The notes beneath the pieces are model-generated. The model was not told where the DNA came from and ran no database searches. It saw nothing but the letters and a program-made list of their open reading frames with translations. Shown piece by piece: positions 36,001 to 47,900 of a stretch of DNA of 64,000 nucleotides. The position numbers and the translations under genes are program-made. The stretch comes from Eretmocerus hayati. Taxonomy: Eukaryota > Arthropoda > Insecta > Hymenoptera > Aphelinidae. Numbering within the stretch: position 1 is the first letter of the stretch; the number at the start of each line of letters is the position of its first letter. The DNA is taken from contig CM056742.1 of the NCBI GenBank assembly GCA_029851415.1, positions 159,407,121 through 159,471,120 of the forward strand. Reading direction: 5' to 3'.

Positions 36001-39000
36001 ACATATATGGGAAGCAAAACTAACATTCAGCAAGAAAATATTGATAACGCGACCGAAAAATTTCGCCTAAAACCGCGTTGACAGTTTGCAAAATTTCGCG
36101 AAAGGACTCGAGTCGCCATCTATTGCAAGCAATTTGCAACCATCAGCAAGTATCGCAATACAGCCGCAGTAAGCGAGCGATCGCTGAAACGAACGGAATT
36201 GATCCAAGCGAACAAAGGCGGTGGCAAACCGTGGCTTCATCTGACAATGACAGCTACTGACAGCGCCGTGCATCAATAAAATACGCAGAAGTGCAAGGGC
36301 AGGGCCACATAACTCACAATACCGGTTTAAAGAGCTTCCATCTCAATTTGTGAGTATCAGAGTGACAAAAATATTCACTGATATGAGTACACCAGCACAA
36401 TGAACAGCTTTCCACAATGCATGAGTTTTGATGAGAAATAATTGCTGACAAATACAGCTACTCTATGTATAAAATTAGACAATCATCATTCTCATAGAAG
36501 ATCTCATTGTCATCATAAATGTCAAATAATGAGCACAAAAACTTCATTAGGCATAGTCTATATTCATATCAATTCAAAAAGCAGACTTTGAGTTCTGAAT
36601 TGACAAGCAAATTGCTTCCACTGTCAAACAACATTGGCTTAGCGAAACTCATCATTGAATGGATGACCAAAGCAAATGGTTAAATGTTGACCAACATGAC
36701 TTGAATGAAAACAACGTCTTGATTTGAAACACCATCTACTCCAGTTCATACACTCACCTAGCGATCTTGAAACACTCAGTACACCGTTCACCCTGTATGT
36801 ACCAAAGTAAATGATTTCACCTCCTAGATCTTCTACCCTCAGTTTCTCATCCTAAAAAGTAAAATCATGGCATTACACAGATGATTAAAAACTATCATTC
36901 AATAAATAAAGAATTCAATCATGTTATAACATTTGTTGTGTCTGTCAAAAAGTTCAAACAAACTGAATGAAAATAGAGAAAAAAAATTCATGATTTGAAT
37001 GTCAAGCTGGTTGCCACATAAAAACCAAACATTAACAAGCAATGGTATATGAGTCTAAATCAATACATACTGGAATAATACTATTAAAATGAGAACTAAT
37101 ATTTTTATTCTCTGAACTATTGATACGCATATAACCATTATTGCATCTAAATATAGCAATAAACAAAATGAATATAAAACACATTCATCTGTTTTACTGA
37201 TCTGTTTACAAACTTTTAGGCTCATGATTTTATAAATTTCAAGTAGAAAACAATAGTTAAGATGATTGATAAGAGGGCTCAAATTTTACAAGAACAAGAG
37301 TTATTAAAATTCAAAAACTATGAAGAATATTTGGATTCATTCATAACTCCAAGAGACTTATATCATTTACGAAGCAAATCTGTGGCTAGACAGATTATTG
37401 AACTAGGCTACCACACTGAGGGAATTCTTGACAGAGATACATTCTATGATCGCGTTGTTGCTATCAAAAGACAACTATTCTTATATGAAAACCCATATGC
37501 ACTGTGCTCAGAATCAGTGGATCCAGAAGATCTCTTGTTGCAAGAATTAGCTTACAGAGAAAATGCAAATCGTATTGGAGAATTATACACCATTATATTT
37601 ATAAGGCACTCAGGAAAAGCTCAGTCACAAATATCTGGTTACATTGACTACAGTGACAGATTGAAATCTGAAGATTGGTTGCCATACTTTGATGGAAGTA
37701 AAAAGTTGATACCTCGAAACACAGATCTTTCATACTACAATTGGAAAAGTGGAACCTCAATTTTGAATGAATCGCCCAATTACAAGCCCATATTTCATGG
37801 CAAGAATGGCCTCGCATTTGAAAATATCCACGACTCTGAGATTATAACTGTAGATCCTACTCTATCTGTATTATCAGATCCTGCACGAATTGTAATTCAT
37901 AGTGAAATATATGGCCGAGCAATACTCTATGACCACAGTGTTCCTGGATTGGATTGTGCTTAAGACTTTCAGTCATGACTCACCTCTCTTTCTGGTTTGT
38001 GAGGCATGGTCAAATTAATGCCTCTTCCATTTTTTATTAAGGCAGCTTGAGAATCACCAGCCCATGCTATGTACAAAGTCTTATCATACAATAATGCACA
38101 TACAGCAGTAGAACCACTATTTTGTTTCTGTGGATGGAATAAATTTTCAAAAATTAATGTAAGAATGTCTGATTTTGTATCAAGTTAACAAAAGGTCACT
38201 CACATCATCACATTCTATAAATTTCTTATCTGTCATGTGAAAAGCATCTCTTAAGGCAAGTTCTGGGTCCATAGGATAATATGGGCTTTCAATTAAATAC
38301 TGATGAAGATGTGCTGCACAATAAACAGCAGCCTCCTGTCCCCCATGACCATCGAATACTGCATAATAATTTACCACAGCGTCATTCTGGAAGGAAAAAC
38401 CAGATTGTATCAAAGATCTTTTCTCATGCAACCAAATCCTTGACATTCTTTGATAGCAATTTCCTGAACAGCAGGATGAAATTTACTGAACAGATTCCAG
38501 CTATGACTTAGATATTCTAATTATTCTAAAATATACACTGTAAGTGCAAATGAGAAAGAACATTTACCTTAATACTGAACATAGTGTGCAAGTCATGTAA
38601 AACTACAGTTCTATCCTCCATTTTTCTTCTTTTGTTCTTAATTGCATATAAAGAAGTTAACGGTAAGGGTGTGGACGGAGGTGGGGGAAGTAAGGCCAAT
38701 CGGCTATTGTCCAAGTATCGTGTACATATTTCATTTACTTTACTTGTGACACACTGCATCAATTTCAGAGGTGAGAAATCTAGAAAGAGAAATATAATGA
38801 TGAGAAACTTTTGACACACTCTTTTTAGAATTGAGAACTAAAAGGGTGCACTCACTTTTTTCTAGAGGTCTGTACCCACACTCTTCTGGTTGCTTTTGGA
38901 AAGTCATCTTGAATTCGTCTATAACTAACTTGACTAAATATGCTTGCAGACTTGCGGGGCATAATCTGAAACAATAGTGAATAATTAGTTCATTATCTAA

Positions 39001-42000
39001 TTGATCATATCATTCTTTAGGGACTATATTCTTATTATTATTTTATTTTATTTGAATAATTCACGCTACAAAGGACCTTTTACATCATAAACAATATCCG
39101 TGGCGTAACTTAGTAACATTATCACTCAATTCTTATTAAACTATGAGGAAGAAAGAGCATGAATTTTCGATTCACCTAAAAAGTATAATTCCAAAAAAAG
39201 TAACGGATGATACATTTTGCATCTGAGTAAGTAAATGATAAGCTTTTCTTCAATTTCAACCGACAACATAATAGTATACTATTTGAAAAGAAGAATATTT
39301 TCTGCGCTGATTTTTGATTGATTTTTAAGATGGACTATAAAAACATTTATTCATGAATTGATAACTCAAAAAGTTGATTCAAAGGGAAATCAAGTTGTTT
39401 GTTTTTGAAGTTCTTTTATATTGTCTCATGACTCATGAGCTATCAACCACTCTCCCTTGGATATATTTTCTCTGCTGGAGCACAAAAGCAATCAGCTTAT
39501 CTGATTGATAAGATATCATTCAATTACTAGATGTCTCTAGACAAAAAGAGTCCGAGCTGCTGCCTCAGTCATTTATATGTTTACTACATTTCCTAAGATT
39601 TCTGTATGAAGGCTCATTTTTAAAGTGGAAGCTGCAGCTTGACAAATGCTGAAATTGACGCAATACTTGTAAATTTCAGGCAGAGATGGCATCTCTAAGT
39701 GGTCACTATCAACATGAGCGCAACGAAAATCTTGATGAGTATTTCAAATCAGTTGGTAAGTAAAATATGAATCATAGCAGATATGAGATGTAATATTGAA
39801 GCCTACGATTGCGTAGTTAAGGTAATGCATAAATCTCTCATGTCAATATTCCAGGGGTACCTTACATTCCCAGGAAGATGATGACTATGACAAGTCCTAG
39901 ACTTGAAATTGAAAAGACAGAAGATGACAAATGGACTATTCGATCCATTACCATGATGCGCACAGTAGTACTGATATTTAGGATTGGGGAAGAATTTGAG
40001 GAATCAATGCCTGGTGGAGTTACTCTGAAGGTGATTCTGGTAATTGATGAGTAATTAAGCAAATGATGTAACATGCAATCACTTTTTACAGAATGTTGCT
40101 ACCCTGGATGAAGATGGAAGTATTACCATACACTCTGAAGGACCAAATGAGACCAAAGTCACTAGAAAATATGAGTTGAAAGATGACCAAATTATCTTGG
40201 TAATTGAATTTTTCTTCCCCAATGGATAGAATCAAAAACCAATATATCTATTGAATTGGAACTTCCTCTGGTTTTAGACTATGACTCACGAAAAAAGTGG
40301 AACATCAGCCAAGCGCTACTTCAAAAAAGTACCAGCTTAATCAATTTTTTTATATCATGTTGATGCCCAATTTGTCTCTAATATTAAGAAAAAAATCTTG
40401 TCTCTTCTCACCTCATCATGTCTGTGAATTTTATACATCTAGTTGTTAAATTAGCAATAAGAACTGAATGCTTACCATTTAAGCTAAGGAATTTTTGAAA
40501 ATCTTGTTGTAAAAGACTGTTTTGTCTGAACTGCTTATTAATTATACCATAATGATGAATCTTACAAATCTATGTGCAGCACTTCCAATTTTGAAGTGTA
40601 TCTCATCAGAATCTTGTAATACTTGTTCTTTTCACCTTTATACATTTCGAAATCAAATCGATTTTAAACATTAAAAAACATAAAATCAAGGAATCATTTT
40701 TTGTTAGCTAACTATGCATGCATGCATGACTGGTGAATTTGTATCTTGGACAGTAAGGAGTTGAAAATCAATCATCATTGAGTATAAAAAAAAATGCGGG
40801 CAGATTGATATACACCCCGTAAAAGGGTAGATTTGAAATCTGAAATTTAAACTCTTCTGGCTACAAAATATAAGAGCTGATTATATTGATCGATGAACAG
40901 TACGTATTCATTAATCCAAAATTTCAGTTGAGTTGCCTGATGTGCAGGCAAGGAAACAAGTTTTGACAAAATCTCGGAATTTCAGCATTTATTATTCATA
41001 TTCTCGTGTTTGGTTATTTCTTGGGGGCATCACGGAGACTATAGTGTACCAGAACAGAGAGTAGCTCGCGCAAATAGAGTAATGTATGGAAAAAAATAGA
41101 CCCATTGAGCAAACAAAGAAGTACATGAGATACATGTATGAGGTGTAATAATAGTATGTAAGGCAAGTTTTTCGCGAGTGAATAAGCGATGAACTTCAAT
41201 TCGAAGAAGCTTCGAAAGGAGCGCGACCGAAGGACTATACCTAGAGGGAGAGCTTGCGAAGCGTGTCGAAGAGGAAAAATAAATAATAGTGAGGTGCGTC
41301 GGCACTCTGAAGCATGCGAAATTAATTTCAGCGAGAATTTTTCGCTGATTTATACAGTTTGTACGGACGTGGTTTGCAATGAGAAGTAAAAAAGAATAAC
41401 GAGAATTGCCGACTCTTCGATTGAAATGAATCTTTAGTATGAGTGCGCACACAAGTATAGGGACACAAATTATGATCATCCGATATACTTGTAGTAAGGA
41501 GTGCGTGCCGGGCTTGCAAAGAGGAAATCGCTCAGTTTATAAGATGTACGGTGTACCTATACAAGGCTACATTTTTCTACTGAGTGAGTACGTAACTGGA
41601 CATACTATACAGTTCAAGTAATCCTGATTGTGAGCGAGTTTTTCTATGTTTAGTTTTATCTGCGGATCAGGTATTCTTTAAAAGGATTATACAATCAATG
41701 TGCGGCAGGTTTTGATATTTTGGAGTGGTGGTTTTACGGCAGAATTTGATTTGGAAAAAACGCAAACAATCCCAATAAATTTTGCTTTGCAAATATCAAT
41801 TAAATCTGATACGCCAAATGAAATTTAAGATAACTTAATTTAATTTGAAACAATTCAAATTGAATGAAATTGCGAGCGCATTTGAACGCATACACGTCAA
41901 AGATATCGGTTATAAAGCTTGAAAAGATGATGACGAATGGGGAATGATGCGCTATGCGTTCCTCGAATGCCGAATGTGTATTTTAGATAGCAAAACGCCC

Positions 42001-44311
42001 GAGATATTTGCTCATCTCATGACTTATGTTCTCAGGGTATATACGTGCATGAAAGAGAGTGAGATCTTCAACAACGTGAAAACAAACGCATGAGTCAAAC
42101 GTCAAAATAATATACTATACTCCGTGTCAAAAGACTCATATAATTCATTCCCTTTTCCAGAAGAGTGTGCTTCTCTCAGAGATCGATGAAAAAGTTTAGT
42201 AATTTGCAAAAAAATTCGCTGTGCAAGCTCTGCGATCTATAGTGTATCGCCAATCCCGTTTCTTTTCTATACTTACTTATACTATATACTGCTCTGCAGT
42301 GTTTTGTAATCATTATTACGCGAGCCGGCGGGTTTACCGGAGAGGAACCGCAGCTCGTCTTTTGACCGCGGTCAGACATTGATTGCAATGAGCTCCGAGT
42401 CGAGCTCAACAAGTTGTAAGAGATGATCACTGATTCAACCGCTGATACACTAATCAATGAACGCAAATTGTGTGCGGCCGGTGGCGAATTTATGTTCCGG
42501 GAAAACTTCAAAGATGGCTATTTTATACGAAATTATTTATCGTATCGTACCACATGACTCGCAGAAGCAACAACAAATAATAAAAAGGGCAAAAGATACA
42601 ACTTATTACATAGTGCAAAATGTAACAAATACTAATGCAGTGGCCTACTAACTCTTATTATGGGCTGCATGCGTATTTACCTGGCCCCAGGGCAACGGGT
42701 TTGAGCTTTGGACGTTGCATTATTCATCTTATATATATATAGCGATTGCAAGTATAATATAATTGTGTATGAGCAAGAGGTATTTATAATATAAGGTAGG
42801 CGAGTCTTGCCATCAGTCGGCGAACACGAAGGGGGATTTTTTCGCGGTGCGGGCACGCGCCGGAAGAGGAGCATCATTTTCGCGCCTACGTAGATTTTAC
42901 TTGCTTGCCAAGAAGTGTGGGTGTCTCGGTGGGTGTTGATCTCACTGCATTAGCTTGATGATGATATGGCATACGATCGTTTGCGAACTTTCTCTCGAAG
43001 TTTTTTTTTTTAACGTGACTTTTCATTTGAGTGAAAATAAATTGGTGAAATGAATTTTCTATATAAGATATTAAAAAAAAAGAGACCGCCTCAACGAACG
43101 AAAGCTGAAGCATAAATAAAGAAATGGCCTTGATCGTGAATCTCGAATCGAAAGATAACGATGGGCAGCAGATGCGGCCACTGACTCACACGTGACTCGA
43201 AGTCTAATCAAATGCAATTAGTGAGAACTGTTATTCTTCTTCTTTTGCTATTCGCAAGCTTTCGCGAATGTGTGCTTTATGACGTAAATACCTAATATTC
43301 ATCATCGCGATACGGCGATATGATTTGTTCAGTGTTCGAAATGATGTTTCCGTTACTGAATGAAGCAGTAGCGAATTCTTCTTGTTTTAGCATCAGAACA
43401 ATCTCTTTTTCCATTGCATATGCTTGCATTCATACACAACAAACAACAAACAAACAGTAAAGAGACATATTACTCGTGAAACTGATATTTAGCTTACAAG
43501 TGTCAATCAAACCGGCAAACAACGCGAATACTCTTACGTAAACCTACACAGTGGCACTAGATTCCTTAAAAATTGTCTCTAGTATTATCTATGGAAATAC
43601 AATTGAAAATCGTAGTTATACAACTACTTACACGTAAAAAGTCCAATGAACGACCAAAACCAAAACATTTTAGGACCCAGGAGTCCCAGAGTCGTTCGAA
43701 AGTTGAATGATATGGAAGGGGGAGAACAAAAAATGTAAACAAGGTATGATTTTCACGTTTTCGCTAAAAATGCTAAAAATGCAGTTCGCTTGCGCAAACA
43801 GGTGATTTCGAGCGCGGGAAGGGAATATCCTTCGCAGAAAACCCGTCAGCGTGGCGCGTGTTATAATAATAGACCCTCTCTACACAACAACATAACCTAC
43901 AAAGTCCTGCGAGAGGTCGGTGGTATGAAAAATGGTCCAGTCGGAGCCTGAGTAAAACCTCGTGACTCGTGCATGACACAAACAATTGGAAACCACCGAG
44001 CATCAAAAACATCAGACAAATTCAGAGAAATGGCGACAGAGAAAACAACACTAATAGCAGTGATGCATCAGAGGAATGTTTGTATAGGATGAGATACTTT
44101 AGGAGAGCAGCAGACAGACAGACCTCTGATTGAGATGCTGCAGCGTTATGTGTGCAATTTCGCCGGCAAGCTCGCATTCTCTAACATCTCGAATGCCCAT
44201 CATGACGGGCAGTTGATCATCCCTACTGCAAACGCTGCTGACAAAATTTTCAAGGAAGCGTCTGTATGCACCCAGGTAATCGCCGTCGCAGACGTCCTCC
44301 GTCGTCGCCAT
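33028..44311 (-). CDS. PPM1F: PP2C-type Ser/Thr phosphatase, PPM1E/PPM1F (POPX) family
   Basis: Coding exons on the minus strand: 44311-44124, 38965-38856, 38779-38568, 38386-38204, 38127-37984, 36851-36758 and 33192-33028. Phases agree at every junction, giving 365 residues with the C-terminus still open. The N-terminal half has the ELAGEIAH and CPASLQAYL blocks seen in PPM1F-type proteins. The catalytic part shows RKMEDR (151-156), VFDGHGG (180-186), SGSTAV, AWAGDSQ (252-258), [14 protein letters not shown] (299-312) and ACDGFWD (340-346), so the aspartates for the two metal ions are present except the one in the unlocated last exon. Family members dephosphorylate PAK and CaM kinases in the cytosol (known). 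CFAP299 and a FABP gene sit in introns 5 and 1 on the other strand. An insect single ortholog of the vertebrate E/F pair is likely. Confidence 0.92.
33193..36757 (-). other. Phosphatase intron 6, 3.6 kb
   Basis: The donor follows 36758 (GTGAGT) and the acceptor (AATTTCAG) precedes 33192. The interior is AT-rich, with no second gene recognised. Open frames near 34.8-35.2 and 36.07-36.28 kb are short and unsupported. Confidence 0.75.
37262..37963 (+). CDS. CFAP299: Cilia- and flagella-associated protein 299 (CFAP299 / C4orf22 family)
   Basis: One uninterrupted frame of 233 residues, about the length usual for this family (DUF4464). Recognisable family features are the N-terminal [17 protein letters not shown] block followed by ARQIIELGY (about residues 19-50), the central [20 protein letters not shown] region (110-130), then [20 protein letters not shown] and the closing [10 protein letters not shown]. 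The start chosen gives an N-terminus in register with the family. The protein is linked to motile cilia and sperm flagella (known family role; biochemical activity unclear). In insects this predicts expression in testis and possibly ciliated sensory cells. The gene lies wholly inside an intron of the minus-strand phosphatase, and its TAA is only 20 bases short of the next phosphatase exon. Lack of introns could mean ancient retroposition or intron loss. Confidence 0.95.
   Translation: MIDKRAQILQEQELLKFKNYEEYLDSFITPRDLYHLRSKSVARQIIELGYHTEGILDRDTFYDRVVAIKRQLFLYENPYALCSESVDPEDLLLQELAYRENANRIGELYTIIFIRHSGKAQSQISGYIDYSDRLKSEDWLPYFDGSKKLIPRNTDLSYYNWKSGTSILNESPNYKPIFHGKNGLAFENIHDSEIITVDPTLSVLSDPARIVIHSEIYGRAILYDHSVPGLDCA
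38138..38143 (+). terminator. Probable CFAP299 poly(A) signal AATAAA
   Basis: This is the first canonical AATAAA downstream of the CFAP299 stop codon that I found. It lies just beyond phosphatase exon 38127-37984, inside the next short phosphatase intron. If used, the CFAP299 3' UTR is antisense to that whole exon. Confidence 0.45.
39336..39342 (+). promoter_or_regulatory. Possible TATA box of the FABP gene
   Basis: TATAAAA occurs 350 bases upstream of the FABP ATG. With a 5' UTR intron, as the acceptor at 39679 suggests, a start site about 30 bases downstream of this box is plausible. The base composition makes chance occurrence easy. Confidence 0.25.
39496..39512. promoter_or_regulatory. 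Inverted pair of GATA-factor sites upstream of FABP
   Basis: CTTATCTGATTGATAAG is two GATAAG hexamers facing each other with a 5-base spacer, followed at once by ATATC. GATA factors drive fat-body and midgut genes in insects (known), which fits a lipid-binding protein. It could equally act in the putative 5' UTR intron as an enhancer. Confidence 0.4.
39686..40340 (+). CDS. Cytosolic fatty-acid-binding protein (FABP/CRABP family)
   Basis: Exons 39686-39755, 39855-40030, 40092-40199 and 40278-40340 join in phase to give 138 residues, close to the 130-137 usual for the family. The N-terminal [20 protein letters not shown] block, the [11 protein letters not shown] turn (about 70-80), the LDEDGSITI strand, Arg107 and the C-terminal KRYFKKV are family landmarks of the ten-stranded lipid-binding barrel, and the four-exon structure is also typical. 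The carboxylate-binding Arg-x-Tyr near the end reads Arg131-x-Phe133 here. An acceptor (AAATTTCAG) six bases before the ATG implies a non-coding 5' exon. It would bind and shuttle long-chain fatty acids in the cytosol. The gene is nested in the 5.2-kb first intron of the minus-strand phosphatase. The exact paralog class is not determined. Confidence 0.95.
40670..40675 (+). terminator. Possible FABP poly(A) signal ATTAAA
   Basis: ATTAAA, a common variant signal, lies 330 bases after the FABP stop. No canonical AATAAA was seen nearer in the stretch between. Confidence 0.3.
40676..44123. other. Remainder of phosphatase intron 1
   Basis: No further gene is recognised. Short minus-strand frames ending at splice-donor-like strings occur at 42338-42379 ([10 protein letters not shown]..., then GTAAAC) and 42681-42727 ([12 protein letters not shown]..., then GTAAAT). 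They could be chance or alternative first exons. TATA-type microsatellite sequence lies near 42731. Confidence 0.5.
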
Positions 44312-44800
44312 CGTGTTTTAGCTTCAAATATTATGGATGCACACACTCTTGAGAAATGACACTACTTGCAATTGATTTTTGCACAGCCTCCTCGTGGTTC
44401 CTCACAGATTTATTGAAGGTATTATTCTTTTTTTCACAAACTATAGGAAGGTAGTTTTATATCAAGAGACACTGTCACTGAGTAATGCACTTTTACACGT
44501 CGAGGAGATAAAAAATGCACTGGATAGAGCAGGGATGAGACAACAACACACAACAACACTGCAAATATAAATGCGAAATAAGGGGAACGGACTTGTGAAC
44601 TCTCGGTGTACTGCCAGCAACTGCCGCTGTTTCTTTTTCCGGCGCGTGCTTCATGAGCGCGCGGATGATGGTGGTGGCGGCGACTCCAAACTCTCCCTCC
44701 TCCCCCTCTTGCACTGTATATATACTCTCTCCTCTCCTCGCATCTCCTCTTCTTTACTCTACTTGCGAGTTGCAAGTACGGCCTGTATGCATTTTTCGGC
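44312..44800 (-). promoter_or_regulatory. Likely promoter / 5' UTR region of the phosphatase
   Basis: Immediately upstream of the phosphatase ATG at 44311 is a locally GC- and CpG-richer stretch (about 44580-44720, with GCGCGCGG and GGTGGTGGCGG on the plus strand). It produces overlapping spurious open frames on both strands, typical of a promoter-proximal segment. No TATA box in a convincing position was identified. Confidence 0.35.
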
Positions 44801-44915
44801 AATAAAAGTGCATAAAAGATTCAATGATTTGACCATATGCGATAACTCTCATGTAAGAATTGTCACAATTATTGCATGCTCACAAATGATGAGGTCATTC
44901 ATTCACGTGGGACGT

Positions 44916-44935
44916 GGGGGGGGGGGGGGGGGGGG
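44916..44935 (+). repeat. Poly-G run of 20
   Basis: Twenty consecutive G bases are flanked by CACGTGGGACGT on the left and TGACGAGTGCACGTGCAC on the right. Long G runs are rare, can form quadruplexes, and are also error-prone in sequencing, so the exact length is uncertain. Confidence 0.85.
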
Positions 44936-47900
44936 TGACGAGTGCACGTGCACATCTCGCGATTGCGCACTATATTACTCGTATATTCGTTGCTATACAA
45001 CCACCCTCGAGTTTACTTGTGTACATTGCATTTAATTAATATTCTGCACGAATCTCAACTGCATTTGCAATATGGTTTGGGTTTGTGCAATCAAGTACAG
45101 AAGAAGAGACGGATGGAATCCTGATTATGTGCAAGATGAAAACAGAAGTCAAGTCAAGCCCCCTATGTATACATCAGGTCATTACCCGCTATCCACGCGC
45201 GTTGGCTGGCATGCATTTTCAAAGGCTTTACACACATTTGCGCTCACCCACTGCATTTTTATCTACTCTCATCATGTGCATTGCGATGTGATAAAGGAGA
45301 TATCTCCTTTACACCATGAGTTAAATTTTGCGGGATAATAGAAAGAACGCGATGCAAAAACTCTCGATAGACGACGCGTGTTTGCCGATCGCTGTTATCA
45401 TGCGCTTTTCTAAATTACAGAGACAGAGCTCTGTCTCTAATATGACGGCGATTGCGATTGCGATTACGATGAGCTTATGATGTTTACTTAACTTCAGAGT
45501 GTGAAAGAGGGGATGGTTTATTTTTACTAGTACAGCGCTATTAGTAAAATTGAACCTCGGTTAACGCCCGATCCGAGCGCTAAAAATAAAACCATCATAC
45601 CAGCATATCATAACATCGACCGCAAGATGCCGATTCTCAATCGGTTTTGCCGGCACGCGTCTTTCTAACGATTGATTTCCAAGCTGACTTCGATTCCGAT
45701 ATTACATTCAAAACAGAATTTGCAACTTTATTAAATTCTTCGACGGAGTGGGGACGCGCACTTTAGACATCAGTTCATCCATATCGGTTCACCGAAAATT
45801 GAACAAAAATTTATATGACGTCATCACAACGATTTCATCATAGCAGTTTATCCATTTCAATGCTTAGTGACCAACGGATTCGACTGATTTTTTCTCCGTC
45901 TAAATCATTGAATTTTTTAGACATATTCCAACCATTCTTCAGATAGTTTAATCGCTGTCGATGATAAGACAGCATCAAAGACAGGATCTTATGATCAAAT
46001 TTACAAAAATATTAAATGACCGATTTGGGTGTTTACACTGCCTGATCAGAATCCCAATTATCAAATACGCAATTAGAAATATCAGAGGCCATGATAAAAT
46101 CAATTTTATCTCTGAATTTTGATTCGAAGTGAGGTCATGAGGTTTCTCCCGGTTTTTCTGTAAAGCTCATCATGATTACAACTCATCTATAATCAAGTTG
46201 AATAAATTTTGTCGCTCACATCGATGTCTGATATGTTTTGATAATTTTGAGTGATGTTTAACGATTCGGAGGGGAAACCGAAACAAGCTCAGGTTCGTAC
46301 CATTATTAGACTTCCAGTTACCAGGATAAGTATACCCTATCTCATCTCTATACTGTTTCAGATTATCTACTTTCAGTGGGATAGATTTCGATTTCAGTCA
46401 AGGACCTATATAATGCAACATTTTATTAGCACGTAGAGTTCTGTCCTTGCTTTTACAGAGACAATTTATCGCTCATTTTTCTCTCAAGCTATCCACTTCG
46501 TGGAAGATGTATCGTGAACCGAATGAATATTCTCACTATTTTTTTTATGACGGATTTAATGAACAAATTTTGGCAAGAGTATTTGGATCAAAGTATAACT
46601 CTTACCAAAAATCTCCCAAAATTTGATATCTCAGTCTAACATTATGATTCAAAGAGCAAAAAGCCTGCGAGAGAATACCAATTTTTTTTTAACAAGATCA
46701 TGAGTAACTGCAGTTTGAGATTGATTCAAGAAAGAGGACACGCCAAGATGGGCGTCGATCGTTCAATCTGCATACCTAAAATTCGAAAGCAAACTTGCAG
46801 CTTTGGACTCACGATCGTCTTTCTCTTTGCTTGCTTGAAAGTCACATTCTGCATGGTCTGCACATACATGCACACTGCAGAAAAGGACGGAACGAGAGAA
46901 CTTCGAAGAAAACTGCATGTAAGTATATACTTATACTCATACAGAAAGAGAGAAGCGAGAGGATGAAACCTTACGACCTCGTAACCCTCGCCAAAGCGCA
47001 CCAAAGCCATTCCGTCTCGTTATCGCTGTGGCATACCGATCTGCAAACCAGTAAATATATGCATACATGAACGAATACACGATCGGACCGCCCACCCTCG
47101 CAAGGGCGATAATAATCTTCCATGATGGAGCTTTTTCCTTCCCCTTAACTCTTTCTCTGTTCCTCTGAGACGCCATCAAGGCCATCTCAGTGTGTGCATA
47201 ATTGCACATTATCCGGCATTAATCGTCATGCATCGCTATGATGAAATCGTGATTATAAAAGATTTTCATATTCACGTTTTTTCATGATAGGTTGATAGAA
47301 TTGGACATTTCGACCTATTCAAAGCTACCCAGCCTCTTGAAGTAACTACCTCTTGTCTAGAACAAGTGTCAAGGGCGAAGGTCAGAAACAAGACTCAAGG
47401 CTAGTCAATGTGATTCACATCCTTATAACTTTTGCTTTTCTCTGCCCATCAGAATAATGAATTCAGAGATCACTTGAAGATTTGCGGCTCATCTTACCTG
47501 ATAACTTTTTATTTTCCTTCTACATTGATTCCATGACACAATCGTTCAGTGATCAGTCTATATTGTGGAACAAAATTGGCTTTTTACCCAGATTTTTCAA
47601 ATTTTTGCTTCACTTTTTTCACCAAATGCAAAAGCATTCCATGGTACTCACGAAACGCTGAACCAACAAATCATAGTTGAATTGCACGATTGACTTTACT
47701 AATAGCAAATTCTGATACCCAAAACCAAATATTTCAAGTTCATGTATTTATATCTTTTTCGTCAGATGTACCCTTACGAGTAAAAAATAGGGTGGACCGA
47801 AAATTGGAAACTTTTCAAAATCACTTTTCCGGGGATCTCAGTTTTTGTCATATTGTGCGTAGATGAAAAAAAATTTTTTTTTGGGATTTTGAGAAAGAGA

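Larger units (their letters stand above)
38966..39685. other. Phosphatase intron 1 / FABP upstream region
   Basis: This is AT-rich sequence between a phosphatase exon and the FABP start codon. It holds a TATAAAA (39336-39342), a paired GATA site (39496-39512) and a splice acceptor six bases before the FABP ATG. A minus-strand mini-frame at 39222-39176 is bounded by splice-like signals and was considered as an alternative first phosphatase exon. Confidence 0.6.

Noticed and set aside
42338..42727. Two short ATG frames ending at splice-donor-like strings on the minus strand
   Set aside because: Too short (14-15 codons) to distinguish from chance. Kept only as a note in the intron entry.
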